Notes: generated by a model not told the origin, from the sequence alone. DNA of 32,131 nt from an uncultured Clostridia bacterium (GCA_945948915.1 CAMFCQ010000025.1:1-32131); one strand, 5' to 3'. Positions 23,874 through 32,047 are shown, counted from the first letter of the stretch. Numbers and translations are program-made.

Positions 23874-23932
23874 GCCTTCGCACGGAGGGGAATTGGCGAA
23901 GGCTGCAAAGGTGAATCCTTGCTTCAACCTTT
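23874..23932 (-). ncRNA. Possible small structured RNA (minus strand), tentative
   Basis: On the minus strand a TATACT box (complement of 23941-23946) without a convincing -35 is followed by two inverted repeats: AAAGGT/ACCTTT (23907-23932, with a bulge) and GCCTTCGC/GCGAAGGC (23874-23881 and 23896-23903). The second has a C-rich loop reading TTCCCCTCC, complementary to a Shine-Dalgarno sequence. A pyrimidine-rich tail and the bidirectional terminator at 23790-23824 follow. The structure is real in sequence; that it is transcribed is conjecture. Confidence 0.25.
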
Positions 23933-24042
23933 GTGGCCTTAGTATACCGTCCAAATGTGGCAGGAATATGTTGAAAAGAGGAAAACAATGCGTGCAATCC
24001 GGAACGGATCGAGGCGAAGCGGGGCAAATCCTGATGAAACAA

Positions 24043-24071
24043 TTGTTTATTTGAGACGGTTGTGTTAAACT
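24043..24071 (+). promoter_or_regulatory. Predicted promoter of the DUF6020-like/rqcP/ispDF operon
   Basis: TTGTTT (24043-24048), 17-bp spacer, TAAACT (24066-24071) with an extended TGT just before it. About 30 bases upstream of the ATG at 24100. Confidence 0.5.
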
Positions 24072-24099
24072 GACAGAAACGACGAGGGGAGGCGCGCGC

Positions 24100-25653
24100 A
24101 TGCACGACGGCAGAGGACGCAGACGCGGGATCATCCTGTTGGGCGGCGCGATGTACGCGCTGATGGCCGGCTTTGGCTGGCAGGCCGAGCACCTGGAGGT
24201 GAGCCGACCGGGGCATGCATTGTGCGTGGCGGCGGCGCTGCTGCTGCCGGCGATGGCGGTGCTGGCGCTGCTGTTCCGTGTCAGCGGGCGCTGCGCGCAG
24301 ACGGACAGATCGGGCGGCAGCTTTTCCGCGAGAAAGGCGTTTTGGGCGATTCTCGCCTGCTATGTGCCGATGCTGCTGATTCTGTTTCCCGGTTCGTTTG
24401 CCTACGACGTGCCGTTTCAGCTGGAGCAGGTGTTCACTGGCCGGTATTCGGCGCACCATCCGCTTTTGCACACGCTGCTGCTGGGCGGGTGCGTCAAGCT
24501 GGGGCAGACGCTTGGCTGCATCAACGTCGGCGCGGCGCTGTATGCCGTGATCCAGATGACCGGACTGGCGGCATGCTTTGCGGCGGCATGCGCGTCGATC
24601 GCCCGGCAGAGCGGCGCAGGGGCGGCCCGACGGAGCACGGTGTTTTTCGCGGCGTATCCGCTGCACATGATGATGGCCGTGAACGCGACGAAGGACGTGC
24701 TGTTCTCCGGCCTGTTTGTGCTGACGCTGGCGCTTGTGCGCGAGGCGATGACGGCGCGGCGGGCGAGCGGCAGGCTTCTGACAGGCATCGCTTTGGCCGG
24801 CGCGGGCATGATGCTGCTGCGCAACAATGCGCTGTACGCGGTCGCGGTTTGGCTGACGCTGCTGCTGGTCATGTACAGGCGGCGCGCGCTGAGGACGGCG
24901 GGCGCGGCGCTGCTGGCGCTCGTGCTGTGCGTGACGGCAAACGGCGCGCTGAAGGCGGCGGTAAGCGCCGGGGAGGGCGACCTGTGCGAGATGCTCTCCT
25001 GGCCGATTCAGCAGCTGGCGCGGGCGCGGAGCCTGCACGGCGACGACCTGACGGACGAGGAGAAGGCGGCGATTGACGAGCTGATGCCGGGGGAAAGCTG
25101 GGCGCTGTACGACCCGACGATCTCCGACCCGGTCAAGTTTGAATTCGACACGCAGGCGTTTCTGAGCGATGCGGGAAAGTATGCGCGCGTGTATCTCTCG
25201 GTGGGCGCGAAGTGTCCGCAGGCGTATCTGGATGCGCTGCTTCATCACACCTATTCGTTCTGGTATCCGTACAGCGCGTACGGCGTGTCGGGCTACTACC
25301 TGCAGATGGGCATTTCCGATCAGTATTACGACTGGTGTGACTTTGAGCGGATCTCCGATCAGAGCCTGCTGCCGCGCGTGCGCGCGTCGCTCTCCTGGCG
25401 CTTCGGCGCGCAGGGCGCGATGCAGCTCCCGGCGGTGGGAATTCTGTTCAACATGGGCGTGATCGTGTGGGTCATGCTGTACTTTGTGCTGCGGGAGATG
25501 TATCTGGGCCGTTGGCGGAGCTTTGCCTGCGCGATGCTGCCGGTGCTGCTGTGGGGCACGTTCCTGCTGGGGCCGGTAATGGCGGGCCGCTATATCTATC
25601 CGTTCGTGTGCTGTCTGCCGGTGCTGGCCAGCCACGTGCGGGAAAACCGATAA
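24100..25653 (+). CDS. Polytopic membrane protein, DUF6020-like
   Basis: A 517-residue membrane protein with about ten hydrophobic segments. The first luminal-type loop holds FPGSFAYD (96-103) and SAHHPLLHTLL (118-128). These short acidic/His motifs after the second or third helix resemble the DUF6020 family and, more broadly, GT-C-type glycosyltransferases that use lipid-linked sugar donors. A larger extracytoplasmic region (about residues 285-410) precedes the last helices. No function is proven; a cell-envelope glycosyltransferase is a reasonable guess. GGGGAGG is 7 bases before ATG 24100. The gene is 12 bases upstream of rqcP and likely co-transcribed. Confidence 0.7.
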   Translation: MHDGRGRRRGIILLGGAMYALMAGFGWQAEHLEVSRPGHALCVAAALLLPAMAVLALLFRVSGRCAQTDRSGGSFSARKAFWAILACYVPMLLILFPGSFAYDVPFQLEQVFTGRYSAHHPLLHTLLLGGCVKLGQTLGCINVGAALYAVIQMTGLAACFAAACASIARQSGAGAARRSTVFFAAYPLHMMMAVNATKDVLFSGLFVLTLALVREAMTARRASGRLLTGIALAGAGMMLLRNNALYAVAVWLTLLLVMYRRRALRTAGAALLALVLCVTANGALKAAVSAGEGDLCEMLSWPIQQLARARSLHGDDLTDEEKAAIDELMPGESWALYDPTISDPVKFEFDTQAFLSDAGKYARVYLSVGAKCPQAYLDALLHHTYSFWYPYSAYGVSGYYLQMGISDQYYDWCDFERISDQSLLPRVRASLSWRFGAQGAMQLPAVGILFNMGVIVWVMLYFVLREMYLGRWRSFACAMLPVLLWGTFLLGPVMAGRYIYPFVCCLPVLASHVRENR

Positions 25654-25665
25654 GGAGGAAGAATC

Positions 25666-25923
25666 ATGAGACTGGATAAATACCTGAAGGTGTCGCGCAT
25701 CATCAAGCGCCGCACCGTCGCGAAGGAGGCGTCCGAGGGCGGACGCGTGACGATCAACGGCAAGGTGGCCAAGCCCTCTAGCGAGGTGAAGGAAGGCGAT
25801 GTGCTGGAGATCCGCTTCGGCGAAAAGATGGCGAAGTTCCGCATCCTGCAGGTCGCCGAGACCGTGCGCAAGAACGACGCGGGGCTCATGTACGAGCTGC
25901 TTGACGGCGAGGAGGACCTGTGA
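25666..25923 (+). CDS. rqcP: RqcP, S4-domain ribosome quality control protein
   Basis: An 85-residue protein that is essentially one S4 RNA-binding domain ([22 protein letters not shown], then [24 protein letters not shown]). It matches RqcP (formerly YabO), which binds the 50S subunit and helps RqcH add alanine tails to stalled nascent chains. AAGGAGGAAGAATC precedes the ATG. Its TGA overlaps the ATG of ispDF, so the two are translationally coupled. The small Hsp15 family is the related alternative, but size and clostridial context favour RqcP. Confidence 0.88.
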   Translation: MRLDKYLKVSRIIKRRTVAKEASEGGRVTINGKVAKPSSEVKEGDVLEIRFGEKMAKFRILQVAETVRKNDAGLMYELLDGEEDL

Positions 25924-27110
25924 TGAACGCGGCTGTGATCGTCGCGGCGGGCCGCGGCGCCCGCATGGGGCTTGACCGCAACAAGGTGCTCTATCCGCTG
26001 TGCGGCGAGCCCATCATCGTGCGCACGGCGCGGGCGTTTGCGCAGACGGGCCTGTTTGAGGGCGGCATCGTCGTCGTCACCGGCGCGTGCGACATGGACG
26101 AGATGAAGCGGATGCTCGGCGAGGCGGGCGTTCCCGTGCGCGCGGTCGTCGAGGGCGGCGCGGACCGGCAGGCGAGCGTGCGCTGCGGCATTCTGGCGTG
26201 CGACGAGGCAGCGGACATCATCGCCATTCACGACGGCGCGCGGCCGCTGGTCACGCGCGAGGTTATCCTGCGCACAATTGAAAGCGCGAAGGCGCACGGC
26301 AGCGGCGTGGCGTCCGTAGCGCTCAAGGACACGGTCAAGCGCGTGGACGGCAGCGGCTGCGTGGTCGATACGCCCCGGCGGGACGATCTGCGCGCCGTGC
26401 AGACCCCGCAGACGTTTGACGCGGCGCTCATCCGTCAGGCGCATGAGCGCTTTCAGGCGGGCGGCGCGGACGGTCAGCGCGCCACGGATGACGCGATGCT
26501 TGCCGAGTGGATGGGCCACACCGTGCATCTGACGGACGGCGACGTGGAGAACATCAAGCTGACCACGCCGGAGGACATGCTGCTCGCCGGGCAGGTGCTC
26601 ATCCGCCGCGGCGAGGCGAAGAAGGAGGAAAAGACCATGCGCATCGGACACGGCTACGACGTGCACAGACTGGTGGAGGGCCGCAGGCTGATCCTGTGCG
26701 GCGTGGACATCCCGCACACGGTGGGCCTGCTGGGCCACAGCGACGCGGACGTGGCATACCACGCGCTGATGGACGCGCTGCTGGGCGCGGCGGCGATGGG
26801 CGACATCGGCCGCCATTTCCCGGACACCGACATGCAGTACAAGGGTGCGGACTCCGGCAGGCTGCTCGATCATGTGATGGAGCTAATCTGGGCCAAGGGC
26901 TATGTGGTGGGCAACGTGGACGTGACCATCATCGCGCAGCGGCCCAAGCTCAAGGACTACATCGAGCAGATGCGCGCAAACATCGCGGCGCACCTGCGGA
27001 TTGATCTCGACTGCGTGAACGTGAAGGCGACGACGACCGAGAAGCTCGGCTTTGAGGGCGAGTGCCTGGGCATTTCCACGCACGCCGTGGCCTGCATTGA
27101 AAAGGCGTAA
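25923..27110 (+). CDS. ispDF: Bifunctional IspD/IspF (MEP isoprenoid pathway)
   Basis: One 395-residue protein joins two enzymes. The N-terminal part (about 1-225) is the 2-C-methyl-D-erythritol 4-phosphate cytidylyltransferase: [12 protein letters not shown] nucleotide loop (6-17), Lys21, DGARPLV, QTPQTF and TDDA. The C-terminal part (about 239-395) is the 2,4-cyclodiphosphate synthase: GYDVHRL metal site, [25 protein letters not shown], and [13 protein letters not shown]. The chosen ATG 25923 is 7 bases after GAGGAGG. The linker [11 protein letters not shown] contains AGGAGG (26623-26628) 8 bases before ATG 26637, so a free IspF of 157 residues could also be made. It overlaps rqcP and is followed by an Mrr-like gene. 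Confidence 0.95.
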   Translation: MNAAVIVAAGRGARMGLDRNKVLYPLCGEPIIVRTARAFAQTGLFEGGIVVVTGACDMDEMKRMLGEAGVPVRAVVEGGADRQASVRCGILACDEAADIIAIHDGARPLVTREVILRTIESAKAHGSGVASVALKDTVKRVDGSGCVVDTPRRDDLRAVQTPQTFDAALIRQAHERFQAGGADGQRATDDAMLAEWMGHTVHLTDGDVENIKLTTPEDMLLAGQVLIRRGEAKKEEKTMRIGHGYDVHRLVEGRRLILCGVDIPHTVGLLGHSDADVAYHALMDALLGAAAMGDIGRHFPDTDMQYKGADSGRLLDHVMELIWAKGYVVGNVDVTIIAQRPKLKDYIEQMRANIAAHLRIDLDCVNVKATTTEKLGFEGECLGISTHAVACIEKA

Positions 27111-27121
27111 GGGGTACGGAT

Positions 27122-27742
27122 TTGGCAAAACGCAAAAAGAAGCGGCACAGCCTGTTTGCCTCCCTGGCGGACGGGCTGCTGTCGCTGATCGACTTCATCT
27201 GTGAGACGTTTTCTGCGGCGGTGATCGCGCTGCTTGCCGGGATCGGCAGGGGGCTGATGGGACTGCTGCGCGGCCTTGCGCGGGGGCTGATGGGGCTGCT
27301 GCGCGCCGTGTGCGGCGTGCCGGTATGGGCTGTTCGCAGGCTGACGGCGCACGGCGGCGCGCGGCGGTGCCTGCGGCTTGACGGGCCGGAGTTTGAGGCC
27401 TACGTTGCGCTGGTGCTCCGCGACAACGGCTTTAAGCATGTGGAGCTGACCAAGGGAAGCGGCGATCAGGGCGTGGACATCCTCGCCGAGCGTAACGGAA
27501 AGACCTACGCCATCCAGTGCAAGAACTACGAGGGCGCGGTGGGCAACTTCGCTGTGCAGGAGGCGTATGCAGGCGCGGAGTATTACGGCTGCGAAGTCGC
27601 TGCGGTCATCTGCCCGGGCGAGTTCACGCGCGGGGCGAAGGAGCTGGCGAGGGCGACCGGCGTGCTGCTCTGGGACGAAAGAAAGCTCTCCAGGATGATG
27701 CGCAACAGCGGAAGAAGGCCGCATCACCGCAAAACGGCATGA
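27122..27742 (+). CDS. Mrr-like restriction-endonuclease-fold protein with hydrophobic N-terminus
   Basis: A 206-residue protein. The C-terminal part (about 85-200) has the Mrr-type PD-(D/E)XK nuclease core: GPEFEAYVALVL, GSGDQGVDIL with Asp119, and AIQCKNY with Gln132-x-Lys134, followed by AVQEAYAGAEYYGCEVAAVI. The N-terminal part is very basic (MAKRKKKRH), then hydrophobic (about 11-70), and includes a repeated GLMGLLR, so it is probably membrane-associated. The start is TTG 27122 after AAGGGG, as no ATG is available. No methylase or other restriction gene is adjacent. Mrr-like domains often cleave modified DNA, but single-gene membrane versions are common in Firmicutes and their role is unknown. 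Confidence 0.8.
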   Translation: MAKRKKKRHSLFASLADGLLSLIDFICETFSAAVIALLAGIGRGLMGLLRGLARGLMGLLRAVCGVPVWAVRRLTAHGGARRCLRLDGPEFEAYVALVLRDNGFKHVELTKGSGDQGVDILAERNGKTYAIQCKNYEGAVGNFAVQEAYAGAEYYGCEVAAVICPGEFTRGAKELARATGVLLWDERKLSRMMRNSGRRPHHRKTA

Positions 27743-27826
27743 TGCGATCTGCATGACCGGCGAAGCCCTGCAGGCTTTGCTGCCCTGCGCCCGAGGACAA
27801 TGCCTGAGGATTTGCTGCATAAATCC

Positions 27827-27855
27827 TTGACAAAACCGGGCGTTTTTAGTATCAT
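27827..27855 (+). promoter_or_regulatory. Promoter of the glyS T-box leader
   Basis: TTGACA (27827-27832), 17-bp spacer, TATCAT (27850-27855). Predicted RNA start near 27861. The stretch 27743-27826 before it holds no gene; only a weak hairpin GGATTT/AAATCC is seen just upstream of the -35. Confidence 0.85.
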
Positions 27856-27860
27856 ACTTT

Positions 27861-28027
27861 TGCTGTCGCAGTGATGGGGTTGGCAGCCCGGAGCGACGCA
27901 TGAAGTGAAGAAAAAAGCGGATGCGCAGTCTGCGCGTCAACAAGGGTGGAACCGCGGAAGGATGACTTTCGTCCCTTGAATCCATGCGAAGACGCGGATT
28001 CGGGACAACGCCTTCGCGGTTCCTTTT
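27861..28027 (+). promoter_or_regulatory. T-box riboswitch of glyS, compact form
   Basis: The conserved T-box AGGGTGGAACCGCG lies at 27943-27956. It can form the antiterminator (AAGGG 27942-27946 with CCCTT 27973-27977), or pair through GGAACCGCG...AAGG with CCTTCGCGGTTCC (28011-28023) to form a terminator ahead of TTTTATAT. The two pairings exclude each other. 5' of it are a roughly 40-base hairpin (27861-27900) and a short GCGCA/TGCGC hairpin (27923-27935). The 5' hairpin is far shorter than the usual Stem I. Uncharged tRNA-Gly should allow readthrough into glyS. Confidence 0.9.
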
Positions 28028-28065
28028 ATATGATTGTCCCGCAAGAGGAAAAGGAGAGGATTCGG

Positions 28066-29448
28066 ATGGCAGAGATCACCATGGACAAGATCGTGGCGCT
28101 GTGCAAGGGCCGCGGCTTCATCTTCCCGGGCAGCGAAATCTACGGCGGCCTGGCCAACAGCTGGGACTACGGCCCTCTGGGCGTGGAATTCAAGAACAAC
28201 GTCAAGAAGGCTTGGTGGAAGAAGTTCGTTCAGGAAAACAAGTACAACGTCGGCCTGGACGCGGCGATCCTGATGAACCGCGAGGTCTGGGTGGCCTCCG
28301 GCCACGTCGGCGGCTTCAACGATCCGCTGATGGACTGCAAGGCCTGCAAGGCCCGCTTCCGCGCGGACAAGCTGATCGAGGACTACACGAACGGCGCGGA
28401 GACCGGCGACGGCTGGAGCAACGCCGAGCTGGAGGCGTACATCGCCGATCACGCGGACATCGTCTGCCCGGTGTGCGGCAAGAAGGATTTCACCGGCATC
28501 CGTCAGTTCAACCTGATGTTCAAGACCCACGCGGGCGTGACCGAGAACTCCGCCAACGAGATCTATCTGCGCCCGGAGACCGCGCAGGGTATCTTTGTCA
28601 ACTTCAACAACGTGATGCGCTCCACCCGCAAGAAGCTGCCGGCCGGCATCGCCCAGATCGGCAAGAGCTTCCGCAACGAGATCACCCCGGGCAACTTCAT
28701 CTTCCGCGTGCGCGAGTTCGAGCAGATGGAGCTGGAGTTCTTCTGCAAGCCGGGCACGGATCTTGAGTGGTTTGACTACTGGCGCTCCTTCTGCCGCGAC
28801 TGGCTGCTGGGCCTGGGCATCAAGGAGGAGAGCCTGCGCCTGCGCGACCACGAGCCGGAGAAGCTGGCCTTCTACTCCAAGGCGACGACCGACTTCGAGT
28901 TCCTCTTCCCGTTCGGCTGGGGCGAGCTCTGGGGCATCGCCGACCGCACCGACTACGACCTCAAGCAGCATCAGGAGCACTCCGGCAAGGCCATGGAATA
29001 CATGGATCCGGTGACCAATGAGAAGTATGTGCCCTACTGCATCGAGCCGTCCCTGGGCGTGGACCGCATGGTGCTGGCCTTCCTGTGCAACGCCTACGAG
29101 GAGCAGGAGCTGGAGGGCGGCGACGTGCGCAACGTGCTGCACTTCCATCCGGCGCTGGCGCCGTTCAAGTGCGCCGTGCTGCCGCTGCAGAAGAACAAGC
29201 TGGGCGGCCTGGCGACCGAGGTGTACGAGAAGCTGGCGAAGCACTTCATGGTCGATTACGACGAGACCGGCTCCATCGGCAAGCGCTATCGCCGTCAGGA
29301 TGAGATCGGCACGCCGTACTGCGTGACCGTGGACTTTGACACCCAGGAGACCGGCGTGGTCACCGTCCGCGACCGTGACACCATGGAGCAGGAGAAGGTG
29401 CACGTGGACGATCTGGTGGCGTATATCGCAAAGAAGATCGAATACTAA
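28066..29448 (+). CDS. glyS: Glycine--tRNA ligase, single-chain type
   Basis: Charges tRNA-Gly. The 460-residue class II synthetase matches the homodimeric GlyRS of Bacillus-like Firmicutes rather than the two-subunit GlyQ/GlyS enzyme. Zinc ribbon cysteines CKAC (91-94) and CPVC (134-137), [10 protein letters not shown], motif 2 [19 protein letters not shown] (202-220) and a C-terminal anticodon-binding domain with VLPLQKNK. The start is ATG 28066 after AAGGAG; upstream in-frame ATGs fall in or beside the T-box terminator (ending about 28027). Regulated by the T-box leader. Confidence 0.95.
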   Translation: MAEITMDKIVALCKGRGFIFPGSEIYGGLANSWDYGPLGVEFKNNVKKAWWKKFVQENKYNVGLDAAILMNREVWVASGHVGGFNDPLMDCKACKARFRADKLIEDYTNGAETGDGWSNAELEAYIADHADIVCPVCGKKDFTGIRQFNLMFKTHAGVTENSANEIYLRPETAQGIFVNFNNVMRSTRKKLPAGIAQIGKSFRNEITPGNFIFRVREFEQMELEFFCKPGTDLEWFDYWRSFCRDWLLGLGIKEESLRLRDHEPEKLAFYSKATTDFEFLFPFGWGELWGIADRTDYDLKQHQEHSGKAMEYMDPVTNEKYVPYCIEPSLGVDRMVLAFLCNAYEEQELEGGDVRNVLHFHPALAPFKCAVLPLQKNKLGGLATEVYEKLAKHFMVDYDETGSIGKRYRRQDEIGTPYCVTVDFDTQETGVVTVRDRDTMEQEKVHVDDLVAYIAKKIEY

Positions 29449-29456
29449 GCTATACG

Positions 29457-29501
29457 AAAGCTGCTGGGAGAACGCCTTGCGCGCTGCATTCCGGCAGCTT
29501 T
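29457..29501 (+). terminator. Possible terminator of glyS
   Basis: AAAGCTGC (29457-29464) pairs with GCAGCTTT (29494-29501), followed by the pyrimidine-rich CTCCTTCTGCTC. The loop is large (29 bases), so it is weak. Confidence 0.4.
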
Positions 29502-29607
29502 CTCCTTCTGCTCGGTTTCGTCCTCGGACGCGAAGCGGCGGGATTTACAGATGTTTGCCGATGGGACAGCTGGCAGCATGCCGGCCTGAAGGGAGAGATT
29601 GACGCGG

Positions 29608-30024
29608 ATGTTTGAGATGCTTCTGCAGGAGCTGACGCTGATCATGGCGCAGGTGCATGATTCGCTGATGCGGCTCAACGACGGCTTTGAGCTGAGGCTG
29701 GGCGACAAGGATCTTCATTTCATCATCATGGCGCTGGCGGGCATGGTTCTGTTCTTCGTGGTGCACGCGGTCTTCAGGCGTCTGGCGAAATGGAGCATCA
29801 CGGCGGTGTCGTTCATCTACGTGTTCACGGTGATGACGGTGCTCGGCTTCGCCGTCGAAATCGGCCAGCGCATTTCCGGCACGGGCGAGATGGACTTCGG
29901 GGATGTCGTCGCGGGCTTGTACGGCGTGCTGGCGTTCTTTGCGGTCTACACGGCGTACCGGCTGCTCGTCATGGCCGTGCATGCGCTGATGAAAAAGTGT
30001 AGGAAACCGAATCCTAAAAAGTGA
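29608..30024 (+). CDS. Small membrane protein, weakly VanZ-like
   Basis: A 138-residue protein of unknown role. Three hydrophobic segments can be seen, the last two framing EIGQRISGTGEMDFGDVVAGLYG, which resembles the conserved E..Q / D...N end of VanZ-family proteins. The C-terminus is basic (KKCRKPNPKK). ATG 29608 is 12 bases from GGGAG; an in-frame TTG at 29599 is a possible alternative. It lies alone between glyS and the rimO-pgsA pair. Confidence 0.65.
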   Translation: MFEMLLQELTLIMAQVHDSLMRLNDGFELRLGDKDLHFIIMALAGMVLFFVVHAVFRRLAKWSITAVSFIYVFTVMTVLGFAVEIGQRISGTGEMDFGDVVAGLYGVLAFFAVYTAYRLLVMAVHALMKKCRKPNPKK

Positions 30025-30036
30025 GAACAAACGTTC

Positions 30037-30064
30037 TTGAAACTTACGGAAAATGTGATATAAT
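30037..30064 (+). promoter_or_regulatory. Upstream promoter before rimO
   Basis: TTGAAA (30037-30042), 16-bp spacer, TATAAT (30059-30064) with extended TGA before it. Immediately downstream lies a perfect inverted repeat. Confidence 0.7.
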
Positions 30065-30067
30065 GGA

Positions 30068-30105
30068 GCCGCGCAGGGGGAATTTGGCGTTTTGACCTGC
30101 GCGGC
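30068..30105. repeat. 10-bp perfect inverted repeat between tandem promoters
   Basis: GCCGCGCAGG (30068-30077) and CCTGCGCGGC (30096-30105) with an 18-base spacer. It begins 4 bases after the first -10 box and ends 7 bases before the second -35 box. It could terminate transcripts arriving from upstream, act as an operator, or give the first transcript a 5' hairpin. Confidence 0.7.
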
Positions 30106-30111
30106 TTCATC

Positions 30112-30140
30112 TTGTATTTGCGATGCGGGCATGATACAAT
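30112..30140 (+). promoter_or_regulatory. Proximal promoter of rimO-pgsA
   Basis: TTGTAT (30112-30117), 17-bp spacer, TACAAT (30135-30140) with extended TGA before it; about 55 bases ahead of the rimO start. Confidence 0.7.
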
Positions 30141-30194
30141 AAACTTGCTATGCTGTATACATGCTCAAACCGTTTGCAATAAAGGAGAACAAAC

Positions 30195-31505
30195 TTGGCA
30201 ACGACAGTTGGACTGATTTCTCTGGGATGCAGCAAGAACCGTGTGGATTCCGAGCAGGCGCTCGGCTTCCTCACGGAGCGCGGCTACCAGATCGTATCCG
30301 ACCCGGCAAAGGCCGAGGTCATCATCGTCAACACCTGCGGCTTCATCCAGTCCGCCAAGGAGGAGGCCATCGCCACCCTCTTTGAGATGGCGGAGTACAA
30401 GCAGAGCGGCAAGTGCCGCCTGCTGGTGGCCACGGGCTGCTTTGCCCAGCGCTATCCCGAGGCGATCCGCGAGGAGATGCCCGAGGTGGACGTGATCCTG
30501 GGCGTGAACGAGTACGAAAAGCTGGATCAGGCGATCGCGGAGGCGACGGCGGGCGCAAGGCCCGTGTATGTGGACGACGACGGCCGGTTCTTTGAGTTCG
30601 GCCGCGTGCTGACCACGCCGAAGTACAGCGCGTACATCCGCATCGGCGAGGGCTGCGACAACTGCTGCTCCTACTGCGCGATTCCGCTGATTCGCGGCGG
30701 CTACCGCAGCCGCCCGAAGGCGGACATCCTGAACGAGGTGAGGAGGCTTGCCGGCGAGGGCGTGAAGGAGTTCACGCTCATCGCGCAGGACACCACGCGC
30801 TACGGCACCGACCTGGGCGGCCCCAGCCGTCTGCCGGAGCTGATCGAGGAGATCGCGGCGATTCCGGGCGTTGCGTGGCTGCGCACGCTGTACTGCTATC
30901 CCGAGCGCGTGGACGACAGGCTGCTGGGTACCATCGAAAGGCTCCCCAACGTGTGCAATTACCTCGATCTGCCGATGCAGCACATCAGCCAGCACATCCT
31001 CAATGACATGAACCGAACCGACACCAGCGAGCACATCCGCGAGGTGTGCAAAAAGTTCAAGGCGCGCGGCATGATGCTGCGCACGACGATGATGGTCGGC
31101 TTCCCGGGCGAGACGGACGAGGACTTTGACGAGCTGATGGATTTTGTGCAGTCCGCGCGGTTTGACCGCATGGGCGCGTTCACCTTCTCACCGGAGGAGG
31201 GCACCGTCGCTGCGGACATGGAGAATCAGGTGGACGAGGCCGTCAAGCAGGCGCGCTACGACGCGCTGATGACACTGCAGCACCAGATTTCTCTTGAGCA
31301 GAACAAGGCGCGCGTAGGCACGGTCTGTCGCGTGCTGGTGGAGAGAAAGCGCGGCAATCGCTACGTCGGCCGCAGCGAGTTTGAGGCGCCGGAGACCGAT
31401 GGCAACATCTACTTTGGCTCGAGCGAGCCGTGCACAATCGGCGAATTCGTGAACGTGCGCATCACCGGCGCAAAGGCTTACGACCTGATGGGAGAACGCG
31501 TATGA
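30195..31505 (+). CDS. rimO: RimO, ribosomal protein S12 methylthiotransferase
   Basis: Radical-SAM enzyme that adds a methylthio group to the conserved aspartate of ribosomal protein S12. The 436-residue protein has the three N-terminal cluster cysteines (LGCSKN Cys12, NTCGF Cys48, ATGCFAQRY Cys82), the radical-SAM motif CDNCCSYC (Cys154, 158, 161) and a C-terminal TRAM region (about 370-436). LGCSKNRVDSE is typical of RimO rather than MiaB. The start is TTG 30195, 7 bases after AAAGGAG, with no ATG nearby. Its stop overlaps the pgsA start in the ATGA arrangement. Confidence 0.95.
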   Translation: MATTVGLISLGCSKNRVDSEQALGFLTERGYQIVSDPAKAEVIIVNTCGFIQSAKEEAIATLFEMAEYKQSGKCRLLVATGCFAQRYPEAIREEMPEVDVILGVNEYEKLDQAIAEATAGARPVYVDDDGRFFEFGRVLTTPKYSAYIRIGEGCDNCCSYCAIPLIRGGYRSRPKADILNEVRRLAGEGVKEFTLIAQDTTRYGTDLGGPSRLPELIEEIAAIPGVAWLRTLYCYPERVDDRLLGTIERLPNVCNYLDLPMQHISQHILNDMNRTDTSEHIREVCKKFKARGMMLRTTMMVGFPGETDEDFDELMDFVQSARFDRMGAFTFSPEEGTVAADMENQVDEAVKQARYDALMTLQHQISLEQNKARVGTVCRVLVERKRGNRYVGRSEFEAPETDGNIYFGSSEPCTIGEFVNVRITGAKAYDLMGERV

Positions 31506-32047
31506 AAAAGATCGTCAAGGGCATCATGGAACTCAACCTGCCCAACAAGCTGACCCTGCTGCGCATGGCGCTGGTGCCGGTGTATCTGGTGCTGCTCGCC
31601 TGCGGATGGGACATTCTCGCGCTGCTGGTGTTTGCCGCCGCGTCGCTGACGGACATGCTGGACGGCAGAATCGCCCGCAGCCGGAACCTGGTAACGAACT
31701 TCGGCAAGTTCATGGATCCGATTGCCGACAAGCTGCTCACGCATACGGCGTTCATCATGCTGTGCAGCATGGGCCGCCTGAACGTCGTGGCATGCATCAT
31801 CTTCATCGCCCGTGAGTTCGTGGTGTCCGGCCTGCGCCTGGTAGCGGTGGAGCAAGGGCACGTGATTGCGGCGGGCATGAGCGGCAAGATCAAGACCGTG
31901 CTGCAGATGGCGCTGGCCATGCTGCTGACCCTCACCAGCGGCAACCTGCTCACCGATGTGGTGATGCTGGCTGCGGCGGCAATGACGCTGTACTCCATGG
32001 GCGAGTACGTCTGGCAGAACCGGGCCGTGCTCGGCGGGGCGAAGTGA
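31502..32047 (+). CDS. pgsA: CDP-diacylglycerol--glycerol-3-phosphate 3-phosphatidyltransferase
   Basis: Makes phosphatidylglycerol phosphate, the committed step to phosphatidylglycerol. The 181-residue integral membrane protein has the CDP-alcohol phosphotransferase signature spanning about residues 57-82 (DMLDGRIAR, then G...D...D in GKFMDPIAD), LNLPNKLTLLRM at the N-terminus, and several hydrophobic helices. ATG 31502 overlaps the rimO stop by four bases, so it is coupled to rimO. Confidence 0.92.
   Translation: MKKIVKGIMELNLPNKLTLLRMALVPVYLVLLACGWDILALLVFAAASLTDMLDGRIARSRNLVTNFGKFMDPIADKLLTHTAFIMLCSMGRLNVVACIIFIAREFVVSGLRLVAVEQGHVIAAGMSGKIKTVLQMALAMLLTLTSGNLLTDVVMLAAAAMTLYSMGEYVWQNRAVLGGAK

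Noticed and set aside
23843-23914. A 23-codon basic mini-ORF (MRKGKKKEELCLR...) after GGAAGGG
   Set aside because: It lies just past two terminators without an obvious promoter, and its composition follows a purine-rich strand; it overlaps the inverted repeats that are better explained as RNA structure or chance.
27241-27306. Repeated GGGGCTGATGGG-type DNA as a tandem repeat or mobile element
   Set aside because: It is two copies only, inside the coding frame of the Mrr-like protein (GLMGLLR twice), so it is a protein-level repeat.
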